Positions 33,109 through 41,472 of a DNA stretch of 64,000 bases are shown piece after piece; the first letter of the stretch is position 1; each line of letters starts with the position of its first letter. A program made the translations under genes and the position numbers. The notes beneath the pieces were generated by a model. That model was given only the letters and a program-made list of their open reading frames with translations. It did no database searches and was not told where the DNA came from. The stretch is from Bradyrhizobium sp. BR13661 (GTDB taxonomy: Bacteria; Pseudomonadota; Alphaproteobacteria; Rhizobiales; Xanthobacteraceae), in contig NZ_JARXWB010000021.1 of assembly GCF_029892425.1 (NCBI RefSeq), forward strand, positions 1-64,000, written 5' to 3'.

Positions 33109-34062
33109 ATGCTAGAAGTGCCGGAGAAACGCCTTATCCATCTAAGGCATGTATCGATGTTCGACCTCAACCAGCTCCGCTGTTTCGTCACGGTGGCGGA
33201 GGAGTTGCATTTCGGCCGCGCCGCCACGCGGCTGAACATGACCCAGCCGCCGCTGTCCCGGCAGATCCAGGTGCTGGAGCACATCATCGACGCGCCGCTG
33301 CTGGAGCGCACCAGCCGCTCGGTGCGGCTGACCCCGGCCGGTCGCAGCTTCCTGCCCGAGGCCCGCCGCATCCTGAAGCTTGCGGAAAGCGCCTCGCAGG
33401 TCGCCCGCCGCATCGCGCTCGGCAAGACCGGCTCGCTGAAGATCGGCTTCACCGCTGCGGCCGCCTACGGCTTCCTCCCTGAGCTGGTCGCGGCCTGCCG
33501 CGCCAAGCTGCCGGAGGTGGACTTTTCGCTGAAGGAGATGGTCTCCGGCGACCAGTTCGAGGCGCTGACCTCGGGCCAGATCGATGCCGGCCTGCTGCGG
33601 CCGCCGATCGCGCGGCCCGAGCTGACCAGCCGCCGCGTCGTCGCCGAGCCCCTGCTCGCCGCGATCCCGAAGAAGCACCCGCTGGCGAATGCCGAGAACA
33701 TCACCATCAAGGACTTCGACGACCAGCCCTTCGTGATGTATTCGCCCTACGAGAGCCGATACTTTCACGACCTGCTGGTGGCGCTGTTCACCCGCGCGGA
33801 CATTCTGCCGCGCTATGTCCAGCACTTGAGTCAGATCCACTCGATCCTCGCGATGGTCCGCGCCGGCCTTGGGCTTGCCATCGTGCCGGCGGCTGCCGCC
33901 GGCTTGAAGATCTCCGATGTCCGCCTGCGGCCCCTGAAGCTGCGCAACCGCGTTCCGGTCGAGCTCTTCATGGTGTGGCGCCGCGACGACGAGAATCCGC
34001 TGCTGTCCGCGCTGGTCAGAATCGCCGGCGAATTGTCCTCGGCGGAGGTGATGGAAGATTGA
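33109..34062 (+). CDS. LysR-type regulator of the aldarate cluster
   Basis: This LTTR has 317 residues from the upstream start. The winged helix lies at about 17-75 (MFDLNQLRCFVTVAEELHFG, with RLNMTQPPLSRQIQVLE), followed by a substrate-binding domain (SLKIGFTAAAAYGFLPELV...; FVMYSPYESRYFHDLLVALF). Two starts are possible. ATG 33157 gives the usual LTTR N-terminus, but ATG 33109 has an excellent GGAGGTGATCG Shine-Dalgarno, so I annotate the longer form. LTTRs normally lie divergent from their targets; this one sits inside the cluster in the same direction, between gudP and kdgD. An aldarate or pathway intermediate as inducer is inferred from context. Confidence 0.88.
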   Translation: MLEVPEKRLIHLRHVSMFDLNQLRCFVTVAEELHFGRAATRLNMTQPPLSRQIQVLEHIIDAPLLERTSRSVRLTPAGRSFLPEARRILKLAESASQVARRIALGKTGSLKIGFTAAAAYGFLPELVAACRAKLPEVDFSLKEMVSGDQFEALTSGQIDAGLLRPPIARPELTSRRVVAEPLLAAIPKKHPLANAENITIKDFDDQPFVMYSPYESRYFHDLLVALFTRADILPRYVQHLSQIHSILAMVRAGLGLAIVPAAAAGLKISDVRLRPLKLRNRVPVELFMVWRRDDENPLLSALVRIAGELSSAEVMED

Positions 34063-34188
34063 TGCTCAATCCGCATCGGTCGATATAGGCTTTGGCTTGG
34101 ACGCGCATCGAACCGTCTCTTAAACAACGGCGCATGGACGCGCGGCTTCTTGCGTCCTCCACAACATCAGAAACAGGGAGCAGCGCCC

Positions 34189-35133
34189 GTGAGCAAGATG
34201 ACCCCGCAGGAAATGGCCCAGAAGATCGGTTCGGGCCTCCTGTCCTTCCCCGTCACGCCGTTCAAGGCGGACTATTCCTTCGACGAAGCGACCTACCGCG
34301 CCAACATGGATTGGCTGTGCGGCTACGATGTCGCGGGCCTGTTCGCCGCCGGTGGCACCGGCGAGTTCTTCTCGCTGACCCCGACCGAAGTCCCTGAAGT
34401 GGTCAAGGTCGCCGTCGAGGAGACCAATGGCCGCGTGCCCGTGCTTGCCGGCACCGGCTATGGCACCGCCATCGCCCGCGAGATCGCCATCGGCGCCGAG
34501 AAGGCCGGTGCTGACGGCCTGTTGCTGCTGCCGCCCTATCTCACCCATTCCGAGCAGGACGGCCTTGCCGCCCACGTCGAGGCCGTCTGTGCCTCCGTGA
34601 AGATCGGCGTCATCGTCTATAACAGGGACAACGCCATCCTTCAGCCCGACACGCTTGCCCGCCTCGCCGAGCGCTGCCCGAACCTGGTCGGCTACAAGGA
34701 CGGCATCGGCGACATCGAGCTGATGACCCGCGTCTACACCAAGCTCGGCGACCGCCTGACCTATGTCGGCGGCCTGCCGACCGCCGAGACCTTCGCGCTG
34801 CCCTATCTCGACATGGGTGTGACGACCTACTCCTCGGCCGTATTCAACTTCGTGCCTGAGTTCGCCACCAATTTCTACGCCGCCGTGCGCAAGCGCGACC
34901 ATGCCACGATCCACGCCGGCCTGAAGGATTTCATCCTGCCGCTGATCGCGATCCGCAATCGCAAGAAAGGCTATGCAGTCTCGATCATCAAGGCCGGCAT
35001 GAAGGTGATCGGCCGCGATTCCGGCCCGGTCCGCCCGCCGCTGACCGATCTCGCCGAGCAGGAGATTGCGGAACTGACCGCGCTGGTGAAGATGCTGCCC
35101 GCCGCACGATCGTCGCAACAGGCTGCAGAATAA
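34189..35133 (+). CDS. kdgD: 5-dehydro-4-deoxyglucarate dehydratase KdgD
   Basis: This 314-residue protein of the DHDPS/NAL aldolase family dehydrates and decarboxylates 5-dehydro-4-deoxy-D-glucarate to 2,5-dioxopentanoate. Evidence is the family start SGLLSFPVTPFKADYSFDEA, the GGTGEFFSLTPTE phosphate-like loop, VIVYNRDNA with the catalytic tyrosine, and the Schiff-base lysine in NLVGYKDGIGD. I chose GTG 34189 (MSKMTPQEMA) because AGGGAG lies at 34175-34180; ATG 34198 would be too far from it. It is 26 bp upstream of gudD, whose product it consumes. Confidence 0.93.
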   Translation: MSKMTPQEMAQKIGSGLLSFPVTPFKADYSFDEATYRANMDWLCGYDVAGLFAAGGTGEFFSLTPTEVPEVVKVAVEETNGRVPVLAGTGYGTAIAREIAIGAEKAGADGLLLLPPYLTHSEQDGLAAHVEAVCASVKIGVIVYNRDNAILQPDTLARLAERCPNLVGYKDGIGDIELMTRVYTKLGDRLTYVGGLPTAETFALPYLDMGVTTYSSAVFNFVPEFATNFYAAVRKRDHATIHAGLKDFILPLIAIRNRKKGYAVSIIKAGMKVIGRDSGPVRPPLTDLAEQEIAELTALVKMLPAARSSQQAAE

Positions 35134-35159
35134 CAAAAGACAACAGGGAGGAGTGTGCG

Positions 35160-36518
35160 ATGGCCCGGACGGATATCTCCAGCGCGCCAGTCGCTGGCGC
35201 ACCGGTCGTCAGTGCGATGCAGGTGATCCCCGTTGCGGGCCGCGACAGCATGCTCCTCAATCTGAGCGGCGCACATGCGCCGTTCTTCACCCGCAACATC
35301 GTCATCCTCACCGACAATGCCGGTCACACCGGCGTCGGCGAGGTGCCGGGCGGGCAAAAGATCTGGCAGACGCTCCAGGACGCCCGCGATCTCGTGATCG
35401 GCAAAACCGTCGGCGCGATGAACAACATCCTCGCCGATATCAGAACCACCTTCGCCGACCGCGACGCCGGCGGCCGCGGCAAGCAGACCTTTGACCTGCG
35501 CGTGATGATCCACGCGGTCACGGCCATCGAATCCGCCCTGCTCGACCTGCTCGGCCAGCACCTCGATCTGCCGGTCGCAGCCCTGCTCGGGGAAGGCCAG
35601 CAACGCAAGAGCGTCGAGACGCTCGGCTATCTCTTCTTTGTCGGCGATATCAGCAAGAGTAAGCTGGACTACGTCAAGGGTGAGACCGGCAAGCCCGACT
35701 GGTTCAACCTCCGCCACCAGGAAGCAATGACGCCGGAGACGGTGGTGCGGCTGGCGGAAGCCACGCAAGACCATTATGGCTTCGCCGATTTCAAGCTGAA
35801 GGGCGGCGTGCTCCGCGGCGAGCAGGAGATCGAGGCGGTTACGGCTATTGCCAGGCGCTTTCCCAATGCGCGCGTCACACTGGATCCGAACGGCGCCTGG
35901 TCGCTCGATGAGGCCATCAGCCTCTGCAAGAACATGCACGGTATCCTCGCCTATGCCGAGGACCCCTGCGGCGCCGAGGCTGGCTTCTCCGGCCGCGAGA
36001 TCATGGCCGAGTTCCGCCGCGCAACTAGCCTGCCGACCGCGACCAACATGATTGCGACCGACTGGCGCCAGTTGAGCCACGCGCTGCGCCTCGGCGCGGT
36101 GGACATTCCGCTCGCCGACCCCCACTTCTGGACCATGCAGGGATCGGTTCGCGTGGCCCAGACCTGCCGTGACAACGGCCTGACCTGGGGCTCTCATTCC
36201 AACAACCACTTTGACATCTCGCTCGCGATGTTTACCCATGTCGGCGCGGCCGCTCCCGGCAAGGTCACCGCGATCGATACGCACTGGATCTGGCAGGATG
36301 GCCAGGCGCTGACCAAGGAGCCGCTGCTGATCCGTGGCGGCAAGATCGCGGTCCCGGATCGTCCGGGCCTCGGTATCGAGATCGACCGTGCGGCCATTGA
36401 GGCCGCGCATGAGCTCTACAAGAAGCATGGACTGGGTGCCCGCGATGACGCTATGGCCATGCAGGATTTGATCCCGGGCTGGACCTTTGACGACAAGCGT
36501 CCCTGCCTCGTGCGCTAA
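35160..36518 (+). CDS. gudD: D-glucarate dehydratase
   Basis: This 452-residue enolase-superfamily enzyme converts D-glucarate to 5-dehydro-4-deoxyglucarate. The motifs are FKLKGGVLRGEQE with the acid/base lysine pair, RVTLDPNGAW and AYAEDPCGAE (metal ligands Asp and Glu), PTATNMIATDW with the third metal ligand, and the catalytic histidine in GSHSNNHFDISLAM. The length matches family members at about 450. GGGAGGAG precedes ATG 35160. It lies between kdgD and the semialdehyde dehydrogenase gene in an obvious operon. Confidence 0.95.
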   Translation: MARTDISSAPVAGAPVVSAMQVIPVAGRDSMLLNLSGAHAPFFTRNIVILTDNAGHTGVGEVPGGQKIWQTLQDARDLVIGKTVGAMNNILADIRTTFADRDAGGRGKQTFDLRVMIHAVTAIESALLDLLGQHLDLPVAALLGEGQQRKSVETLGYLFFVGDISKSKLDYVKGETGKPDWFNLRHQEAMTPETVVRLAEATQDHYGFADFKLKGGVLRGEQEIEAVTAIARRFPNARVTLDPNGAWSLDEAISLCKNMHGILAYAEDPCGAEAGFSGREIMAEFRRATSLPTATNMIATDWRQLSHALRLGAVDIPLADPHFWTMQGSVRVAQTCRDNGLTWGSHSNNHFDISLAMFTHVGAAAPGKVTAIDTHWIWQDGQALTKEPLLIRGGKIAVPDRPGLGIEIDRAAIEAAHELYKKHGLGARDDAMAMQDLIPGWTFDDKRPCLVR

Positions 36519-36539
36519 AACACTCTGGAGGAAAAAGAG

Positions 36540-37988
36540 ATGACTGCGATCCTTAAGAACTTCATCGGCGGTGAATGGGTCGACGGCTCCGGCGTCACCA
36601 AGAACATCAACCCCTCCAACACCAACGATCTCGTCGGCGAATACGCCAAGGCCGACAAGGCGCAGACCGAGAAGGCGATCGCCGCCGCGAAGGCCGCCTT
36701 CCCCTCCTGGGCGCAGTCGACGCCGCAGGTGCGTTTTGACGCCCTCAACAAGATCTCCCTCGAAATCCTCGCCCGCAAGGAAGAGCTCGGCCGCCTGCTC
36801 GCCCGCGAGGAAGGCAAGACGCTCCCCGAGGGCATTGGCGAGGTCGCCCGCGCCGGCCAGATCTTTGCGTTCTTCGCCGGCGAAGCGCTGCGCCTGATCG
36901 GCGAGAAGGGCGCCTCGGTGCGTCCGGGCCTCGACGTCGAGATCACGCGTGAGCCGGTTGGCGTCGTCGGCATGATCACGCCGTGGAATTTCCCGATCGC
37001 GATACCCGCCTGGAAGATCGCGCCTGCGCTCTGCTACGGCAACACCGTGGTGTTCAAGCCTGCCGAACTGGTGCCCGGCTCGGGCCACGCGCTCGCCGAA
37101 ATCATCACCCGCTCCGGCATTCCGGCAGGCGTGTTCAACCTCGTGGTCGGCTCCGGCTCGGTGGTCGGCCAGACCCTCCTCGATCACCCCGATGTCGCGG
37201 CGATCTCCTTCACCGGCTCGGTGCAAACCGGCCGCAAGATCGCGCAGGCCTGCGTGCTCTCGAACCCCATGAAGAAATTCCAGCTCGAGATGGGTGGCAA
37301 GAACCCGCTGGTCGTGCTCGACGACGCCGATCTCAAGACCGCGGTCGAGGTCGCCGTCAACGGCGCCTATTTCTCGACCGGCCAGCGCTGCACGGCGTCT
37401 TCCCGCCTGATCGTCACCGAAGGCATCCACGACCGCTTCGTCGCGGCCGTGGCCGAACGTCTCAACAGTCTGTCGGTGGACGACGCGCTCAAGGCCGGTG
37501 TCCATATCGGCCCCGTGGTCGACCAGAGCCAGCTCGACCAGGATCTGCGCTACATCAAGATCGGCCAGGACGAAGGCGCCAAGCTCGCCTTCGGCGGCGA
37601 GTTGCTCAAGCGCGAGAACCCCGGCCACTACCTCCAGCCGGCGCTGTTCACCGAAGCCAACAACAACATGCGCATCGCGCGCGAGGAGATTTTTGGCCCG
37701 GTCGCCGCGGTCATCCGCGCCAAGAACTACGAGGAGGCGCTGGCGATCTCGAACGACACCGAGTTCGGCCTCGCTTCCGGCATCTGCACATCAAGCCTGA
37801 AATACGCCTCGCACTACAAGCGCAACAGCGAGTCCGGCATGGTCATGGTCAATCTGCCGACCGCCGGCGTCGACTATCACGTGCCGTTCGGCGGCCGGAA
37901 GGGCTCGAGCTACGGCGCCCGCGAGCAGGGCTCCTATGCACGCGAGTTCTACACAACGGTGAAGACGGCTTATACCTATCCGGGTTGA
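36540..37988 (+). CDS. 2,5-dioxovalerate (2-oxoglutarate semialdehyde) dehydrogenase
   Basis: This 482-residue NAD(P)-dependent aldehyde dehydrogenase has ITPWNFPIAIPAWKIAPALC (cofactor-binding), SFTGSVQTGRKIA, the general-base glutamate in LEMGGKNPLVV, and the catalytic cysteine in FSTGQRCTASSRL. In the aldarate pathway this enzyme makes 2-oxoglutarate from the KdgD product. The specific substrate is inferred from the operon, since ALDH sequence alone does not fix it. The start ATG has GGAGG ahead. A large palindrome at 38002-38088 separates it from garD. Confidence 0.9.
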   Translation: MTAILKNFIGGEWVDGSGVTKNINPSNTNDLVGEYAKADKAQTEKAIAAAKAAFPSWAQSTPQVRFDALNKISLEILARKEELGRLLAREEGKTLPEGIGEVARAGQIFAFFAGEALRLIGEKGASVRPGLDVEITREPVGVVGMITPWNFPIAIPAWKIAPALCYGNTVVFKPAELVPGSGHALAEIITRSGIPAGVFNLVVGSGSVVGQTLLDHPDVAAISFTGSVQTGRKIAQACVLSNPMKKFQLEMGGKNPLVVLDDADLKTAVEVAVNGAYFSTGQRCTASSRLIVTEGIHDRFVAAVAERLNSLSVDDALKAGVHIGPVVDQSQLDQDLRYIKIGQDEGAKLAFGGELLKRENPGHYLQPALFTEANNNMRIAREEIFGPVAAVIRAKNYEEALAISNDTEFGLASGICTSSLKYASHYKRNSESGMVMVNLPTAGVDYHVPFGGRKGSSYGAREQGSYAREFYTTVKTAYTYPG

Positions 37989-38001
37989 TATGCCCTCGAT
38001 C

Positions 38002-38088
38002 GTAGGGTGGGTTAGCGCAGCGTAACCCACCAATGTCTCTGTCCGCGGAAGCAGAAGAGGTGGGTTACGCTGCGCTAACCCACCCTAC
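38002..38088. repeat. large perfect inverted repeat
   Basis: Arms of 30 nt (38002-38031 and 38059-38088) are exact reverse complements; each begins or ends with GTAGGGTGGGTTAGC or its complement. The spacer is 27 nt. The element fills the gap between the aldehyde dehydrogenase and garD, ending 7 nt before the garD Shine-Dalgarno. Confidence 0.95.
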
Positions 38089-38105
38089 AAATTCCGGAGT
38101 CCTCG

Positions 38106-39647
38106 ATGGACCAGGACGTCGCAGCGAAAGAGCAGCCCCGCTACATCAAGCTCAACGAGCGCGACAATGTCGCGATCGTGGTCAATGATTTCGGGCTTCC
38201 TGCCGGCTCTCGCTTTGCCTGCGGACTGTCGCTGCGCGCCTTCGTGCCGCAGGGGCACAAGACGGCGCTGGTCGACATCGCGCAAGATCAGCCGATCATC
38301 CGCTACGGCGAGGTGATCGGCTACGCGCTTGCGCCGATCCTCGCCGGCGAGTGGGTCGACGAAGCGCGCATCCGCATGCCGGAGGCCCCTGCCCTCGACA
38401 GACTGGAAATCTCGACCGCGGTGCCCGCACCGCTGCCGCCGCTCGAAGGTTTCACCTTCGAAGGCTATCGCAATCCCGACGGCTCGGTCGGCACGAAGAA
38501 TATTTTGGGCATCTCCTCCTCCGTGCAATGCGTCAAGGGCACGATGGAATATGCGGTGAAGCGCATCCGCGCCGAGCTGCTGCCGAAATATCCTAATGTC
38601 GATGACGTCGTGCCGCTGACCCACGCCTATGGCTGCGGCGTCGCCATCAACGCGCCGGATGCGATCGTCCCGATCCGCACGCTGCAGAACCTCGCGCTCA
38701 ACCCGAATTTCGGCGGCGAGATCCTGGTCATTAGCCTGGGATGCGAAAAGCTCGCGCCCGAGCGGCTGGTGCCCGAGGGCGTCAGCGACGCGATCGTGCG
38801 CATGCAGGATGAAGCCTTCGACGGCTTTGGCGCCATTGTCGACGCGATCATGACCCAGGCCGAAGCCCGCCTGAAGATCCTCAACAAGCGCACCCGCGAG
38901 ACCTGCCCCGCGGCCGACCTTGTGATCGGCCTGCAATGCGGCGGCAGCGATGCGTTCTCCGGCGTCACCGCCAACCCCGCCCTCGGCTTCGCTGCGGACC
39001 TCTTGGTGCGCGCCGGCGCCACCGTGATGTTCTCGGAAGTCACCGAAGTGCGCGACGCCATTCAGCTCCTCACCCGCCGCGCCATCAACGAGGACGTCGG
39101 CCGCGCGCTGGTGCGCGAAATGGCCTGGTACGATTCTTATCTGGCCCGCGGCGGCGCCGATCGCAGCGCCAACACCACGCCCGGTAACAAGAAGGGCGGC
39201 CTCGCCAACATCGTCGAGAAGTCGCTCGGCTCGATCGTCAAATCCGGCTCATCGGCCATCACCGGCGTGCTCTCGCCAGGCCAGAAGGCGACGCAGAAGG
39301 GCATGCTGTTTGCGGCCACGCCGGCGAGCGATTTCATCTGCGGCACGCTCCAGCTTGCCTCCGGCATGACCTTGCAGGTGTTCACCACCGGCCGCGGCAC
39401 GCCCTACGGCCTTGCGGCTGCGCCCGTCATCAAGGTCGCGACCCGCACCGAGCTCGCGCGCCGCTGGAAGGATCTGATCGATTTCGATGCGGGCGGTATC
39501 GCCACCGGCACCAAGACCATCGAGGAAACCGGCTGGGACCTGTTCCGCCTGATCCTCGACGTCGCTTCCGGCCGCATCAAGCCGTGGTCGGATCGCTGGG
39601 GCATCCACAATGACCTCACGCTGTTCAATCCGGCGCCGGTGACGTGA
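38106..39647 (+). CDS. garD: galactarate dehydratase, GarD/UxaA family
   Basis: This 513-residue protein has the two-part UxaA/GarD structure. An N-terminal SAF-like domain (residues about 10-90, NVAIVVNDFGLPAG, GEVIGYALAPILAGEWVDEA) is followed by the C-terminal catalytic domain with GFTFEGYRNPDGSVGTKNIL, LTHAYGCGVAINAP, VISLGCEKLAPERL and VIGLQCGGSDAFSGVTANPA. The conserved cysteines fit the iron-dependent site of the family. I prefer galactarate over altronate dehydratase because of the single-chain length and the aldarate neighbours. Its product enters the same KdgD step, so the cluster would handle both glucarate and galactarate. Confidence 0.85.
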   Translation: MDQDVAAKEQPRYIKLNERDNVAIVVNDFGLPAGSRFACGLSLRAFVPQGHKTALVDIAQDQPIIRYGEVIGYALAPILAGEWVDEARIRMPEAPALDRLEISTAVPAPLPPLEGFTFEGYRNPDGSVGTKNILGISSSVQCVKGTMEYAVKRIRAELLPKYPNVDDVVPLTHAYGCGVAINAPDAIVPIRTLQNLALNPNFGGEILVISLGCEKLAPERLVPEGVSDAIVRMQDEAFDGFGAIVDAIMTQAEARLKILNKRTRETCPAADLVIGLQCGGSDAFSGVTANPALGFAADLLVRAGATVMFSEVTEVRDAIQLLTRRAINEDVGRALVREMAWYDSYLARGGADRSANTTPGNKKGGLANIVEKSLGSIVKSGSSAITGVLSPGQKATQKGMLFAATPASDFICGTLQLASGMTLQVFTTGRGTPYGLAAAPVIKVATRTELARRWKDLIDFDAGGIATGTKTIEETGWDLFRLILDVASGRIKPWSDRWGIHNDLTLFNPAPVT

Positions 39648-39815
39648 AACTGTCCTGAAACAAAGGCGCGAAAAGCTTCAGCCTGGCTTCATCGCGGTCG
39701 CGCCACGCAGCCAAATATCGGCACCGTCGGAAGACGAATGTTCGCACACAAGCGAACCTGTTGCGGCACTGCCGCGACCAAACCTCCGATTGATATCTTC
39801 AACGGAGATTTTGAA

Positions 39816-40085
39816 ATGCGTATTTTCACGATGGTTGCCGTGACCGGCGCGATGATTGCGACCACAGCCAGCGCATTTGCCGGCGAGCTGCCCTCTTACG
39901 AAGTGAAATCGTTTCCGATCTCGACAGCACAAGTCCAAGTGCTCGGCGGCGCCGGCATCGAGGAACGATCGGCCGCGCCCTCGATGATCGTCGCCGGCAT
40001 GCCCGCCTCTCCTGCGCAGATGTCGGTGCTGTCACCGCGCGCGAAGCGGCTCGCCAGCGCGAGCTCGGACAACGAAGCACGCTAG
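39816..40085 (+). CDS. small exported protein, unknown
   Basis: This 89-residue protein has a clear signal peptide (MRIFTMVAVTGAMIATTASA, cleavage near AFAGE). The mature part is about 65 residues with ELPSYEVKSFPISTAQVQVL, followed by an alanine/serine-rich tail, and has no cysteine. CGGAG lies upstream of ATG 39816. It is a type of small exported hypothetical common in this group, and no function is evident. Confidence 0.7.
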   Translation: MRIFTMVAVTGAMIATTASAFAGELPSYEVKSFPISTAQVQVLGGAGIEERSAAPSMIVAGMPASPAQMSVLSPRAKRLASASSDNEAR

Positions 40086-40101
40086 GCGTCATCCGCGATT
40101 C

Positions 40102-40130
40102 GCAGCGCTCGCATCCCGTGCGGGCGCTGC
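40102..40130. terminator. probable bidirectional terminator
   Basis: Outer arms GCAGCGC (40102-40108) and GCGCTGC (40124-40130) enclose a further imperfect pairing. The hairpin sits between two convergent genes, but no T-run is obvious. Confidence 0.5.
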
Positions 40131-40138
40131 AAGCATTC

Positions 40139-40495
40139 TCACGTCATGCTGCCCGGCATGAAGCAGCGCACGCGCGGGTGGCCGTCGATATAGTGCTTCC
40201 ACACCATGGTGCGGCCGATCTTGTTCGGCTCGGTGATCACGGCGCCGTCAGGCACGACGACCCATTCCTCGTCGAGATGCACGCGGTAGTGTCCCTTGTC
40301 GGACTCCCAATCGACATCGGCGACGACATAACCGTCGGCGTCCGAGCAGCACTGCCCATACTCGCTGCGCAGACTCTCGAACCAGGGCTTGAGCGGTGAG
40401 TTGGCATAGCGCCCATCATCGCGCGCCAGTGCCGATGTCGCCAGCAGCGTCATCAGCCCCAGCAACGTCGCTGCACACGGTCTTGCAAGTTTCAT
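40139..40495 (-). CDS. exported Cys-containing hypothetical protein
   Basis: This 118-residue protein has a signal peptide (MKLARPCAATLLGLMTLLAT, cleavage near ALA-RDD). The mature part holds the conserved-looking GQCCSDADGYVVADVDWESD, a basic/aromatic stretch and the C-terminal VRCFMPG. Three cysteines outside the signal suggest disulfide or metal binding in the periplasm. I recall similar sequences as conserved hypotheticals in Bradyrhizobium; no function is assigned. Confidence 0.75.
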   Translation of the reverse strand: MKLARPCAATLLGLMTLLATSALARDDGRYANSPLKPWFESLRSEYGQCCSDADGYVVADVDWESDKGHYRVHLDEEWVVVPDGAVITEPNKIGRTMVWKHYIDGHPRVRCFMPGSMT

Positions 40496-40744
40496 GGCGT
40501 TGTCTTTCGGATCGACATCAGCGCCGTGAGGGACAGACAAGGCCGTTCACGCCCTCAACAGGCGTGGAATCGGCAAATCGCTCCCCAGCGGCTTTGCCGA
40601 TAGCTATGCAAATCCGGCGCCAGTGCGCATTCCGGGGAATTACTGGCGCAGCCACGGCGGGCATTCGTCTTTCGACGAATGCGCCTTTGCGGGGGAATGA
40701 CAACGACGTGTGTGGAAGCAGCCGCGACGGCTCGCGCAGCGAGG

Positions 40745-41365
40745 CTATTTCTTGGCTGCCGGCGCCATCATTGTCGCGCCGGCCTTCTTGGCCGCGGGCG
40801 CTGCCTTCGGCGCGGTCGCGGCGGCCTGTGCGGGGAGATATTTGGCAATGATCGCGGGATCGACCTCAGCCAAGCTGGTGTCAGGCAGGCGCTGCCAGGT
40901 CTCGTCCTTGCCGAACAGGGAAATGCCGAGGAAGCCCCGCATGGTCAGCACCTGACCGTCCGGGCTCACGGTCATCTTGGCCTTCCAGATGTTGCCGTCG
41001 CGCGGATTGACCACGTTGCCGCCCTCATACTTCAACCCGTCGCGCTTCATGTCGCGGATGAAGGACAGTCCGAGCACCGGCTGGTTCTTGCGATCGTCCG
41101 TGCATTTCGCGCAGGTCTCGTTCGGATCGTCACCGGGGCGCGGAAAGGTCTTGGCGATGACGCCTTCGAAGATACCGTTGTGGTCGATGAAGAGGAACCA
41201 ACCCACCGACCTGCCGTCTTCGACCTTCTGCCAGAGGCCCGCAGCGGTCGGCTGTTGTGCGGCAGCAGGCGCCTGCGCCGCCGCCGGCTTCGCCGCGCCA
41301 ACCGACAGCACGACCGCGAGCGTCAGGAGCGAGAGCAGCCGAAAGCTGGAAAAGAGATTCCGCAT
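40745..41365 (-). CDS. DUF2147 exported protein
   Basis: This 206-residue protein has a signal peptide (MRNLFSSFRLLSLLTLAVVL, then VGAAKPAAAQ). The core GLWQKVEDGRSVGWFLFIDH, then GIFEGVIAKTF, with TCAKCTDDRKNQPVLGLSFI and YEGGNVVNPRDGNIWKAKMT, is the DUF2147 beta-barrel-like domain. The CAKC pair is a family feature. The end is an Ala/Pro/Lys-rich tail. DUF2147 proteins are periplasmic with no firm role. ATG 41365 is preceded by AAGGTGATC. Confidence 0.85.
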   Translation of the reverse strand: MRNLFSSFRLLSLLTLAVVLSVGAAKPAAAQAPAAAQQPTAAGLWQKVEDGRSVGWFLFIDHNGIFEGVIAKTFPRPGDDPNETCAKCTDDRKNQPVLGLSFIRDMKRDGLKYEGGNVVNPRDGNIWKAKMTVSPDGQVLTMRGFLGISLFGKDETWQRLPDTSLAEVDPAIIAKYLPAQAAATAPKAAPAAKKAGATMMAPAAKK

Positions 41366-41472
41366 TATGATCACCTTGCTGAGCCGCCACTGCAATGGCC
41401 GCAGACTACGGCGATTTCGCGAACGGTTCCAGCATCAGAAACATGGGGCATCGCCGCGCCGCTCCTTCGCGG

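Noticed and set aside
34971..37628. 885-residue minus-strand open frame across the aldarate genes
   Set aside because: It overlaps gudD, kdgD and the aldehyde dehydrogenase, all of which have intact catalytic motifs; the antisense product is low-complexity Gly/Asp/Arg sequence.
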